Below are positions 41,590 through 49,314 of a stretch of 64,000 nt of DNA, in pieces. How positions within the stretch are numbered: position 1 is the stretch's first letter; every line of letters begins with the position of its first letter. A program made the translations under genes and the position numbers. The stretch is from NCBI RefSeq assembly GCF_022370635.2, contig NZ_CP092362.2, positions 5,270,001 to 5,334,000 of the forward strand, read 5' to 3'. The notes below the pieces were generated by a model. That model did not search any database and was not told where the DNA came from. It was given only the letters and a program-made list of their open reading frames with translations. This stretch comes from Mycolicibacterium crocinum. Its GTDB lineage: Bacteria; Actinomycetota; Actinomycetes; Mycobacteriales; Mycobacteriaceae.

Positions 41590-42619
41590 TTTCTGAGCAC
41601 CTGCCCTTCGACGGGTCGGGCGGACCGCCGAACGGTATCAGGATGTCGCTACCGGCCGGGCCGTTGATCTTGATGCGCACCGAGCAGTAGAAGATGTTGA
41701 AGAATGCGCCGTAGGCGCCAAGTGCGTTGAGCCGCAGGTAGTTTTCGGCCAGCGGATCGAGCACCGTGTTGACCTCGGCCTTGCGGTTGTCGATCTCGGT
41801 GGCCAACGGCCGAACGTTCTCGATGACGCCCTGCAGCGGTCGTCGGGAGTTTTGCAGCATCTCGGTGAGATCGTTCTCAGCCGACGCCAGCGGCGGGATG
41901 GCGCCGGCGATCGGGTCTTTGTTCTGGGCCAGCCCGGTGATCAGCTTCTGCAGTTCGTCGACGCTGGCGTTGAACTGCGCGCTCTTGGAGTCGACGGTGG
42001 CCAGCACCGTGTTGAGGTGGTTGATTACGTCCGAGACCACCTGGTAGCGGGCCGACAGGTTCTGGGTGAACGCGGCGGTATTGGCCAGCAGGTCAGACAG
42101 TGCCCCACCCTGGCCCTGCAGCAGTTGGATGATCGCGTTGCTGATCTCGTTGATCTTGTTGCCATCCAAGCCCTTCAGGACCGGCCGCAGTCCACCGAGC
42201 AGCGCGTCGAGATCGAGCGCCGGCTGGGTATTGGCCTGCGGAATCGTCGCACCCGGCCCAATCTTGCGCAGATCGCCGGGCCCCGAAGCGATTTCGAGGA
42301 AGCGGTCACCGACGAGGTTCTGGTATCGGATCAGCGCCCGCGTCGAGGTGTACAGCTGGTAGCGCTTGTCGACGTTGAACGAGACGTCGACGGTGTTGTC
42401 GGGGTTCAGCGCGACACCGGTGACCGAACCGACCGGCACGCCCGCAATGCGTACGTCATTGCCCGACTTCAATCGCGACGCGTTCGCGAAGGTGGCGTGG
42501 TAGTCCCGGGTCGAGCTGAACCGGAACTGGCCGAAGACCACGACCAGTCCGGCGGCCACGAGGATCATCACCACCGCGAAGATGCTGACCTTGACGACGT
42601 TCGACCGATGCGTGTCCAT
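41582..42619 (-). CDS. mce4B: Mce4B, MlaD-domain protein
   Basis: 345 residues. Membrane helix VSIFAVVMILVAAGLVVVFGQF, MlaD domain RDYHATFANASRLKSGNDVRIAGVPVGSVTGVALNPD ... NLVGDRFLEIASGPG, helical tail and a short C-terminal Cys-containing segment. Shares one base with the mce4A stop (TGATG). Confidence 0.95.
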   Translation of the reverse strand: MDTHRSNVVKVSIFAVVMILVAAGLVVVFGQFRFSSTRDYHATFANASRLKSGNDVRIAGVPVGSVTGVALNPDNTVDVSFNVDKRYQLYTSTRALIRYQNLVGDRFLEIASGPGDLRKIGPGATIPQANTQPALDLDALLGGLRPVLKGLDGNKINEISNAIIQLLQGQGGALSDLLANTAAFTQNLSARYQVVSDVINHLNTVLATVDSKSAQFNASVDELQKLITGLAQNKDPIAGAIPPLASAENDLTEMLQNSRRPLQGVIENVRPLATEIDNRKAEVNTVLDPLAENYLRLNALGAYGAFFNIFYCSVRIKINGPAGSDILIPFGGPPDPSKGRCSENG

Positions 42620-43818
42620 CAGAAGTCATCCCGTTCGGCGAACGCCCCGTTGAACAGGAACTGCAGTGTGGACGGCGCGTCGACCTGCAACTCGGTGAAC
42701 GGCTCGTACGGGATGTAGGCGTTGTCGGTGACCAGGAACGGTGAGTGGTACCAGGAGCCGCCGAGCTGCTTGCTCGGCATGTGCGGCAGGCCACGGCAGT
42801 TCGGTCCGCCGGTGGCATTCACCATCGGCAGGCTCTCCGGATACGTGTAATTCGGCGCGCCCAGAATGAAGTTCGACGACGTGAACAGGCCGGGTTTGGT
42901 GCCACCGAGGACTGGGGCGAAGTCGTGGATTGCCTTGGTGACGGCCTGCAGCAAGCAGCCCAGCTCCGGCGAGTAGTCGCCGAGCACCTTCAGCGGGGCC
43001 CGCAGCCGCTGAATCGCCGCGATGTAGTCGTCCTGCGCCGGGGCGAACGTGTCATATCCGTTGTTGGCCAAGCCGATCGTCGACAAGAGTGTGGCGTTCA
43101 GGTTGTCCTGCTCGTCGACAATCGTCTTGCTGATCGTCGGGGTGTTGTTGAAGACGGTCACCAGATCCGGGGCTGCGCTGGCATAGATGTCGCCCAGGGT
43201 AGCGGTCTGGCGCAGCCGCGACTGCAGCGCCGGCATCTTCGGGTTGAGTTGGGCGGCAAGCTGATTGGTACCGGTCAGCAGGTCACCCAGGTCCTCACCG
43301 TGACCGCGCAGGCCCTCCCCCAGAGCACTCAAGGTGGCGTTGAGATCCACCGGGTCGATCTTGTGCAGCACGTCGGTAAGAGTCTGGAACAACGTGTTCA
43401 CCTCGAGCTGCACCGACGAGGCTTGCACGGTGGCACCCGGCCGCATCGACGAACCCATCGGCTGCGCCGGCGTGATGAATTCGACGGACTTCGAGCCGAA
43501 GATCGTGTTGCCTGCGATGCGCACACCGGCGTTGGCCGGGACGTAGCGCAACTGGTTGCTGTCGATCGCTAGCGTGAGTTTCGCCTGATCGCCCACGTAG
43601 GCAATGTCTTTGACCTTGCCGATCTGGATTCCCCGGTACTTGACCTTGGCGTCGGACTCCATCACCAGGCCCGCTCGCGGCGAGGTGACGGTCACCTTGT
43701 CGGTGGAGGTGAACGCCGCGGTGTAGGCCAGGTAGGTGAACATGACGAACACCAGCAGCAGCACCGCCAGCACGGCGGCGGCGATGCGCACGTAGGTGGT
43801 TCTCGACCAATCAGCCAT
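42619..43818 (-). CDS. mce4A: Mce4A, MlaD-domain protein
   Basis: 399 residues. Membrane helix IAAAVLAVLLLVFVMFTYLAYTAAF, MlaD domain VTSPRAGLVMESDAKVKYRGIQIGKVKDIAYVGD ... IFGSKSVEFITPA, helical tail and a C-terminal region with paired Cys (LGCLLQAV, GGPNCRGLPH). First Mce subunit of the operon, 4 bp after yrbE4B. Confidence 0.95.
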   Translation of the reverse strand: MADWSRTTYVRIAAAVLAVLLLVFVMFTYLAYTAAFTSTDKVTVTSPRAGLVMESDAKVKYRGIQIGKVKDIAYVGDQAKLTLAIDSNQLRYVPANAGVRIAGNTIFGSKSVEFITPAQPMGSSMRPGATVQASSVQLEVNTLFQTLTDVLHKIDPVDLNATLSALGEGLRGHGEDLGDLLTGTNQLAAQLNPKMPALQSRLRQTATLGDIYASAAPDLVTVFNNTPTISKTIVDEQDNLNATLLSTIGLANNGYDTFAPAQDDYIAAIQRLRAPLKVLGDYSPELGCLLQAVTKAIHDFAPVLGGTKPGLFTSSNFILGAPNYTYPESLPMVNATGGPNCRGLPHMPSKQLGGSWYHSPFLVTDNAYIPYEPFTELQVDAPSTLQFLFNGAFAERDDF

Positions 43819-43822
43819 CGCG

Positions 43823-44665
43823 CTACCCGGAGAGGTTGAAGTTGCCGGACGCGCCGTAGACAGCGAGCGAGATGAACAGGGTGATCACGACGACGACGAT
43901 CAGCGAGGTGCGAACCGCTTGCCCCACTGCGATTCCCACGCCCACCGGACCGCCGGATGCGGTGTAGCCGTAATAGGTGTGCACCAACATCACGGCCACC
44001 GACATGGCGATCGCCTGAAGGAACGACCACAGTAGGTCGGTGGGGATCAGGAACGTGTTGAAGTAGTGGTCGTACAGGCCGGCGGACTGGCCGTTGATGT
44101 AGACGGTGGTGAAGCGCGCCGCGAAGAACGCGGCCAGCACCGACAGTGAGTACAGCGGAATGATCGCGATCAACCCGGCGATCAACCGCGTGGACACCAG
44201 ATACGACATCGAGTGCACGGCCATCGATTCGACGGCATCGATCTCCTCGGCGACGCGCATGGCGCCCAATTGCGCGGTGGTGCCCGCGCCGATGGTGGCG
44301 GCCAGTGCGATGCCCGCGATCACCGGTGCGACGATGCGCACGTTGAGGAACGCCGACAGGAATCCGGTGAGCGCCTCGATCCCGATGTCACCCAGCGACG
44401 AGTACCCCTGGACCGCGATGACGCCACCGGAGGCCAGGGTGAGGAACGCGGCCACTCCGACCGTCCCACCGATCATCACCAATGCACCGGTGCCCAGGGT
44501 CATCTCGGCGATCAGCCGGATGGTCTCCTTGCGGTAGCGGGTGAGCGCATTCGGGATGTAGCGCATGGTCTGGCCGTAGAACAGCGCTTGTTCGCCGAAT
44601 GTGTCGACCGCCCTTGGCAGACCGCGGAAGAACCGCCGGACCCGAAGTGTCGCGTCGTAACTCAC
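43823..44665 (-). CDS. yrbE4B: YrbE4B, MlaE-type permease
   Basis: 280 residues, five to six membrane helices, and the MlaE/YrbE cytoplasmic signature EEIDAVESMAVHSMSYLVSTRLIAG. With YrbE4A it forms the inner-membrane permease driven by the MceG ATPase (gene not here). A 4-bp overlap with yrbE4A couples the two. Confidence 0.95.
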   Translation of the reverse strand: MSYDATLRVRRFFRGLPRAVDTFGEQALFYGQTMRYIPNALTRYRKETIRLIAEMTLGTGALVMIGGTVGVAAFLTLASGGVIAVQGYSSLGDIGIEALTGFLSAFLNVRIVAPVIAGIALAATIGAGTTAQLGAMRVAEEIDAVESMAVHSMSYLVSTRLIAGLIAIIPLYSLSVLAAFFAARFTTVYINGQSAGLYDHYFNTFLIPTDLLWSFLQAIAMSVAVMLVHTYYGYTASGGPVGVGIAVGQAVRTSLIVVVVITLFISLAVYGASGNFNLSG

Positions 44666-45393
44666 TTGGCCAGCACCCGGACACCGATCGCCGTGGTGAC
44701 GACATTGATGACGAAAAGACAGATGAATGCGTAGACGACGGTTTCGTTCACCGCGACCCCGACGCCCTTCGGGCCGCCCTTGACCGTCAGGCCCCGATAG
44801 CAGCCGACAAGCCCGGCCATCACACCGAACAGCAGCGCCTTGATTTCGGCCAGGATGAGTTCGGGCAGACCGGTCAGCACGGTCAGCCCGTTGATGAAGG
44901 CGCCCGGGTTGACGCCCTGCAGCAGGACGGAGAACACGTAGCCGCCGGAAATGCCGATGGCACAGACCAAGCCGTTGAGCAGGAGCGCCACGAACGTCGA
45001 GGCCAGCACGCGGGGAACGACAAGCCGGTGGATCGGGTCGATGCCCAGCACGCGCATCGCGTCGATCTCTTCGCGAATCGTCCGCGCCCCGAGGTCGGCA
45101 CAGATGGCGGTCGCGCCGGCGCCGGCGACCACGAGAACCGTCACGACCGGCCCCAGCTGGGTGATGGTGCCGAACGCGGTGCCCGCGCCGGAAAGGTCAG
45201 CCGCACCGATCTCGCGCAGCAGGATGTTGAGCGTGAAGGCAACCAGGACGGTGAACGGAATCGCCACCAAGAGGGTCGGGATCAGCGAAACCCGGGCGAT
45301 CATCCACGTCTGGTCGAGGAACTCACGGAATTGGAAGGGCCGTCGGAACGTCGCCGCCAGGGTTTCGCGTGACATCTCGAAGAACCCGCCCAC
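44662..45393 (-). CDS. yrbE4A: YrbE4A, MlaE-type permease; start codon problem
   Basis: 243 residues if started at GTG 45393. Membrane helices and the motif REEIDAMRVLGIDPIHRLVVPRVLA identify the MlaE/YrbE family. The conserved mycobacterial N-terminus (MI-Q-L-VPARAVGGFFEMS) is readable upstream to 45426, where the codon aligned with the initiator is GTA, not ATG/GTG/TTG. A strong GAGGAGGAG site lies 8 nt before this GTA. The next in-frame stop upstream (TGA) comes without another start codon. So translation begins at a non-standard codon, at the internal GTG, or the base is a sequence error. Two KstR boxes lie in the upstream gap. Confidence 0.9.
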   Translation of the reverse strand: MGGFFEMSRETLAATFRRPFQFREFLDQTWMIARVSLIPTLLVAIPFTVLVAFTLNILLREIGAADLSGAGTAFGTITQLGPVVTVLVVAGAGATAICADLGARTIREEIDAMRVLGIDPIHRLVVPRVLASTFVALLLNGLVCAIGISGGYVFSVLLQGVNPGAFINGLTVLTGLPELILAEIKALLFGVMAGLVGCYRGLTVKGGPKGVGVAVNETVVYAFICLFVINVVTTAIGVRVLAK

Positions 45394-45526
45394 GGCCCGC
45401 GCGGGAACCGTGAGCTGACCGATTACGATCGAATCTCCTCCTCGCCAGGCTCACCGCTGACGCGCAGCATTAGCGAAGCCAACCGGCCTTCTAACGCTCT
45501 CGCGCTGTTCGTCCCCCGACCCAGGC

Positions 45527-45546
45527 GTCGCGTTTTTGAACGCGAC
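45527..45546. other. perfect 8-bp hairpin in the yrbE4A upstream region
   Basis: GTCGCGTT-TTTG-AACGCGAC: arms of 8 bp around a 4-nt loop, about 100-120 bp before the yrbE4A start and 15 bp downstream (in the mce4 direction) of a KstR box. No T-run follows on the minus strand, so it is not a canonical terminator for hsd4A. It might act in the mce4 leader RNA or as an operator. Confidence 0.55.
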
Positions 45547-45560
45547 TGTGGAATTTTAAC

Positions 45561-45574
45561 TAGAACAAGTTCGG
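45561..45574. promoter_or_regulatory. KstR-like box upstream of yrbE4A (proximal)
   Basis: TAGAACAAGTTCGG matches TnnAACnnGTTnn with the last base G instead of A. One of two sites between hsd4A and yrbE4A. Confidence 0.65.
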
Positions 45575-45648
45575 GGTGTCAAAGCCCAAAAAATAAGCCA
45601 ACTTACGCCTATTTCAGCAGGTCAGCGCCTGTGTGATCCAGCTCATTC

Positions 45649-45662
45649 TAGAACGTGTTCTA
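45649..45662. promoter_or_regulatory. KstR box, perfect palindrome, between hsd4A and yrbE4A
   Basis: TAGAACGTGTTCTA is a perfect inverted repeat of the KstR consensus, 34 bp past the hsd4A stop. Its place suggests that the mce4 genes have a KstR-controlled promoter of their own, besides read-through from fdxD-hsd4A. Confidence 0.85.
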
Positions 45663-45695
45663 CCCTATGGCGGGCGTCATTGCCTGTGCAAGCGA

Positions 45696-46616
45696 TCAGT
45701 CGCCCATCAGGCCCATCACGCCGAACGTGCGCTCCGGATCGCGGTCAGCAAAGTACGACTGCATCGAGGCGCCCAGCGATGCCGGATCCCAGGCCGCGCC
45801 GTCGGCGTCGAACCTGTGCTCGGCCGTTGGAGCGGCGACCAGCGTGACGCGTGGCCCGTAGACGATGAAGACCTGACCGCTGACCTTGTCCGAGGCCGGC
45901 GAAGCCAGGAAGCGCACCAGCGTCACCACGTGTTCCGGCGACAGCGGATCGACCTCGCCCTCGGCGAGTTCGGGAGCGTCACCGAACACGTCGGCGGTCA
46001 TCGCGGTCCGTGCTCGCGGGGCGATCGCGTTGGCCCGCACGCCGTAGCGGCCGAGCGCGCGCGCCGCCGTCAGCGTCAGCGCCGTGATGCCCGCCTTGGC
46101 GGCACCGTAGTTGGCCTGGCCGATCGGTCCCGACAGGCCGGCCTCCGAGGTGGTGTTGATGATCCGCCCGTAGACCGAGCCCCCGTTGTCCTTGGCCTGG
46201 TTGCGCCAATACGTGGCCGCATTGCGGGTCAGCAGGAAGTGTCCGCGCAGATGCACCGCGATGACCGCGTCCCAGTCCTCGTCGGACATGTTGAACAGCA
46301 TCCGGTCACGGGTGATGCCGGCGTTGTTGACGACGATGCTCAGTCCACCGAGGCCGTCTGCCGTAGCCACCAGTTCGTCGGCTGTCGCACGCTGGCTGAT
46401 GTCGCCGGCGACCGCGACACCCTTCGAGCCCGCGCTGCTGATCTCGTCGAGCACATCGGATTCGTCGAGCGCCTTGGCCATGTCATTGACGACGACGGTC
46501 GCGCCGGACCGGGCCAGCCCGATGGCTTCGGCCCGTCCGAGGCCCGAGGCAGCACCGGTCACCACGGCGACGCGTCCGGACAGATCGGTGGCGTCGCCAG
46601 TCACATCTGCAGTCAA
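45696..46616 (-). CDS. hsd4A: Hsd4A, 17beta-hydroxysteroid / 3-hydroxyacyl-CoA dehydrogenase (Rv3502c-like)
   Basis: 306 residues. SDR motifs VAVVTGAASGLGRAEAIGLA, VVNNAGITRDRMLF, INTTSEAGLSGPIGQANYGAAKAG (Ser/Tyr/Lys) and a C-terminal extension of about 60 residues (RFDADGAAWDPASLGASMQSYFADRDPERTFGVMGL), typical of multifunctional peroxisomal-type enzymes. In sterol-degrading mycobacteria Hsd4A oxidizes the 22-hydroxyacyl-CoA during side-chain beta-oxidation; loss leads to C22 intermediates. It lies 13 bp after fdxD. Confidence 0.93.
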   Translation of the reverse strand: MTADVTGDATDLSGRVAVVTGAASGLGRAEAIGLARSGATVVVNDMAKALDESDVLDEISSAGSKGVAVAGDISQRATADELVATADGLGGLSIVVNNAGITRDRMLFNMSDEDWDAVIAVHLRGHFLLTRNAATYWRNQAKDNGGSVYGRIINTTSEAGLSGPIGQANYGAAKAGITALTLTAARALGRYGVRANAIAPRARTAMTADVFGDAPELAEGEVDPLSPEHVVTLVRFLASPASDKVSGQVFIVYGPRVTLVAAPTAEHRFDADGAAWDPASLGASMQSYFADRDPERTFGVMGLMGD

Positions 46617-46629
46617 CTTACTAATACCT

Positions 46630-46821
46630 CTAGTCTTTGCGGGTCAGGGCGGCGCGTGGGCATTCGGCGATGGACTGCTCGGCCACGTCCTCCCGGTCGG
46701 CGGGGATCGGATCCTTGGTCACGATCACGTAGTCCTCGTCGTCCAATTCGAACAGGTCCGGCGCGATTCCCACGCAGACAGCGTTACCTTCACAACGATC
46801 ACGGTCGACTTCGACTCGCAC
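46630..46821 (-). CDS. fdxD: ferredoxin FdxD (3Fe-4S type)
   Basis: 63 residues from GTG 46821 with an AAGGAGG site. Only three cluster Cys are visible: Cys10 and Cys16 in CEGNAVC, and the one in AECPRAAL, with Asn where a fourth Cys would be, so a 3Fe-4S cluster is expected. In steroid clusters this ferredoxin serves cytochrome P450s such as CYP125/CYP142 or other oxygenases. First gene of the minus-strand fdxD-hsd4A-mce4 run, next to a KstR box. Confidence 0.92.
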   Translation of the reverse strand: MRVEVDRDRCEGNAVCVGIAPDLFELDDEDYVIVTKDPIPADREDVAEQSIAECPRAALTRKD

Positions 46822-46926
46822 GACAACCTCCTTGGCTGACAGACCCCGGCGGCCGGGGCGTTCGCAGCACCACGATACGACCAGATCGATCGATACCTGG
46901 ACCTAACGGGCGCTGGACCACAAGAC

Positions 46927-46940
46927 TAGAACGTGTTACA
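46927..46940. promoter_or_regulatory. KstR box between fdxD and fadE26
   Basis: TAGAACGTGTTACA fits the TnnAACnnGTTnnA steroid-repressor consensus. It lies 106 bp before fdxD and 59 bp before fadE26, serving both divergent transcripts. Confidence 0.85.
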
Positions 46941-46998
46941 ACCAGGAGTGTCGGCGGGTCGCCGACGGCTTGCAAACTTCAGCGAAGGATCGAGTGCG

Positions 46999-48183
46999 AT
47001 GCGGATCAGTTACACCCCTGAACAAGAGGAGCTGCGCCGCGAGCTGCGCACGTACTTCGGCAAGCTGATGACCCCCGAGCGCCAGGAAGCGCTGTCCTCG
47101 ACCTCGGGCGGCGAGATCGGCACCGGCAACGTCTACCGCGAGACCGTGTCGCAGATGGGCAAAGACGGCTGGCTCACGCTGAACTGGCCCGAGGAGTACG
47201 GCGGCCAGAACCGCGACCCCATGGACTCGCTGATCTTCACCGACGAGGCCGCCATCGCCGGCGCGCCGGTGCCCTTCCTGACGATCAACAGCGTCGCGCC
47301 GACGATCATGGCGTTCGGCACCGATGAGCAGAAGAAGTTCTACCTGCCCAAGATCGCCTCCGGTGATCTTCACTTCGCGATCGGCTACTCCGAGCCCGGC
47401 GCCGGCACCGACCTCGCCGCGTTGCGCACCGCGGCGGTGCGCGACGGCGACGACTATGTGATCAACGGCCAGAAGATGTGGACCAGCCTGATCCAGTACG
47501 CCGACTACGTCTGGCTGGCGGTGCGGACCAACCAAGAAGCCAAGAAGCACCGCGGCATCTCCGTGCTGATCGTGCCGACCACCGCCGACGGCTTCTCGTT
47601 CACTCCGGTGCACACGATGGCCGGGGTCGGCACCAGCGCCACCTATTACCAGGATGTCCGCGTGCCGGTGTCCAGTCGGGTCGGCGAGGAGAACGGTGGC
47701 TGGAAGCTGGTCACCAACCAGCTCAACCACGAGCGCGTCGCGCTGGTGTCCGCTCAGCCGATCTTTTTGGCGCTCAACCAGGTTCGCGAGTGGGCGCAGA
47801 ACACCAAGGATGCCCACGGCAATCGCCTGATCGACTCCGAGTGGGTGCAACTCAACCTCGCCCGCGTGCTGGCCAAGGCCGAATACCTCAAGCTGATCAA
47901 CTGGGAGCTGGCCTCCGCCAAGAGCGGAACCCTGAGCCCGGCGGATGCGTCGGCGGCCAAGGTTTTCGGCACCGAACTCGCGACCGAGGCCTACCGGCTG
48001 CTGATGGAGATCCTCGGCCCGTCGGCCACCCTGCGCCAGGATTCGCCCGGCGCGCTGCTGCGCGGGCGCGTCGAGCGTATGCACCGGGCCGCCCTGATCC
48101 TCACCTTCGGTGGCGGCACCAACGAGATCCAGCGCGACATCATCGGCATGGTCGCGCTGGGCCTGCCCCGAGTCAACCGCTGA
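46999..48183 (+). CDS. fadE26: acyl-CoA dehydrogenase FadE26 (ChsE4)
   Basis: 394 residues from ATG 46999 with GAAGGA upstream. ACAD motifs are AIGYSEPGAGTDLAALRT (FAD), YVINGQKMWTS, LNHERVALV and TFGGGTNEIQRDII. The MCAD-type base position (YEGT) is Gly here; Glu245 in LNHER is in the place used by isovaleryl-type enzymes and is the probable base. With FadE27 it forms the heterotetramer ChsE4-ChsE5, which starts beta-oxidation of the C8 cholesterol side chain (3-oxo-cholestenoyl-CoA). Confidence 0.94.
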   Translation: MRISYTPEQEELRRELRTYFGKLMTPERQEALSSTSGGEIGTGNVYRETVSQMGKDGWLTLNWPEEYGGQNRDPMDSLIFTDEAAIAGAPVPFLTINSVAPTIMAFGTDEQKKFYLPKIASGDLHFAIGYSEPGAGTDLAALRTAAVRDGDDYVINGQKMWTSLIQYADYVWLAVRTNQEAKKHRGISVLIVPTTADGFSFTPVHTMAGVGTSATYYQDVRVPVSSRVGEENGGWKLVTNQLNHERVALVSAQPIFLALNQVREWAQNTKDAHGNRLIDSEWVQLNLARVLAKAEYLKLINWELASAKSGTLSPADASAAKVFGTELATEAYRLLMEILGPSATLRQDSPGALLRGRVERMHRAALILTFGGGTNEIQRDIIGMVALGLPRVNR

Positions 48184-48216
48184 CGACCCGAGAAGACCCA
48201 AGGATTTAGGACTGAC

Positions 48217-49314
48217 ATGGATTTCACCAGAACAGAAGCCGCGCAGGATCTCTCGGGGCTGGTCGGCACGATCGTCGACGCGGTGTGCACGCCGCAGCAT
48301 CAGCGTGAGCTCGACAAGCTCGAGCAGCGCTTCGACACCGAGTTGTGGCGCAAGCTGATCGACGCCGACATCCTGTCCACCGCGGCGCCGGAGTCGGTGG
48401 GCGGCGCGGGATTCGGCGTGCTCGAGCAGACCGCGATCCTGGCGGCGCTGGGCCGCCAGCTGGCCGCGGTGCCCTACCTGGAATCGGTCGTCCTCGGCGC
48501 AGGAGTGCTGGGCCGCGTCGGCACGCCCGAATTGCAAGAGCAGTGGGGCGCCCCGGCGGTTGCCGGCGACAAGATCCTGACCGTCGCCCTCGAGGGGGAA
48601 TTCGGTCAGGGCCCGGTGCAGGCGACCGCGTCCGGTGATGGCTTCCGGCTGACCGGCACTCGCACCCAGGTCGCGTTCGGCCCGGTCGCCGATGCGTTCC
48701 TCGTCCCGGCCGAAACCGATTCCGGCACACAGGTGTTCCTGGTGGCCAAGGACGATGCCGGTGTATCGGTGACACCGCTGCTGACCACCGGTCTGAGTAG
48801 CGCCGGCGAGCTCGACCTGTCCGGTGTCGAGCTCGGAGCCGACCGGATCGTCGGTGACGCCGAGGTTCTGGCCTGGTTGTCCACCCATAAGACGTTGGGC
48901 TACACCGCGTTACAACTCGGTGTGCTCGAGCGCGCGCTGGAGCTGACCGCCGAGTACGCCCGCACCCGCGAGCAGTTCGATCGCCCGATCGGCAGCTTCC
49001 AGGCGGTCTCCGCGCGACTGGCCGACGACTACATCGACATCAAGGGTCTGGGACTGGCACTCGTGCAGGCATCGTGGCGGTTGTCGGAAGACCTGCCCGC
49101 CGACCCCGAAGTGGCCACGGCCGCGTTCTGGGCGGCTGAGGCCGGCCACCGCGTCGCCCACACCACCGTGCACGTTCACGGCGGTGTCGGGATCGACATG
49201 GACCATCCGATTCACCGCTACTTCCTCACCGCCAAGCAGATCGAGTTCGCACTGGGCGGCGCCACTGCACAGCTGCGGCAGATCGGCCGCGAGCTGGCTG
49301 ACACGCCGGCTTGA
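48217..49314 (+). CDS. fadE27: acyl-CoA dehydrogenase FadE27 (ChsE5)
   Basis: 365 residues. A reduced ACAD: N-terminal helical domain, middle beta domain poor in FAD-binding features, and a C-terminal helical domain with ALELTAEYARTREQFDRPIGSFQAVSARLAD and HVHGGVGIDMDHPIHRYFLTAK. Partner of FadE26 in an alpha2beta2 enzyme; the gene follows FadE26 at 33 bp. Confidence 0.94.
   Translation: MDFTRTEAAQDLSGLVGTIVDAVCTPQHQRELDKLEQRFDTELWRKLIDADILSTAAPESVGGAGFGVLEQTAILAALGRQLAAVPYLESVVLGAGVLGRVGTPELQEQWGAPAVAGDKILTVALEGEFGQGPVQATASGDGFRLTGTRTQVAFGPVADAFLVPAETDSGTQVFLVAKDDAGVSVTPLLTTGLSSAGELDLSGVELGADRIVGDAEVLAWLSTHKTLGYTALQLGVLERALELTAEYARTREQFDRPIGSFQAVSARLADDYIDIKGLGLALVQASWRLSEDLPADPEVATAAFWAAEAGHRVAHTTVHVHGGVGIDMDHPIHRYFLTAKQIEFALGGATAQLRQIGRELADTPA

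Noticed and set aside
45527..45546. Hairpin read as intrinsic terminator of hsd4A
   Set aside because: No T-run follows on the minus strand and it lies about 150 bp past the hsd4A stop, beyond the KstR boxes.
45633..47021. 462-residue plus-strand frame antisense to hsd4A and fdxD
   Set aside because: Spans two recognised genes and the KstR region; no domain.
46936..48888. 650-residue open frame on the minus strand across fadE26 and fadE27
   Set aside because: It is antisense to two well-recognised genes; long antisense frames are expected at this GC content and the translation has no domain.
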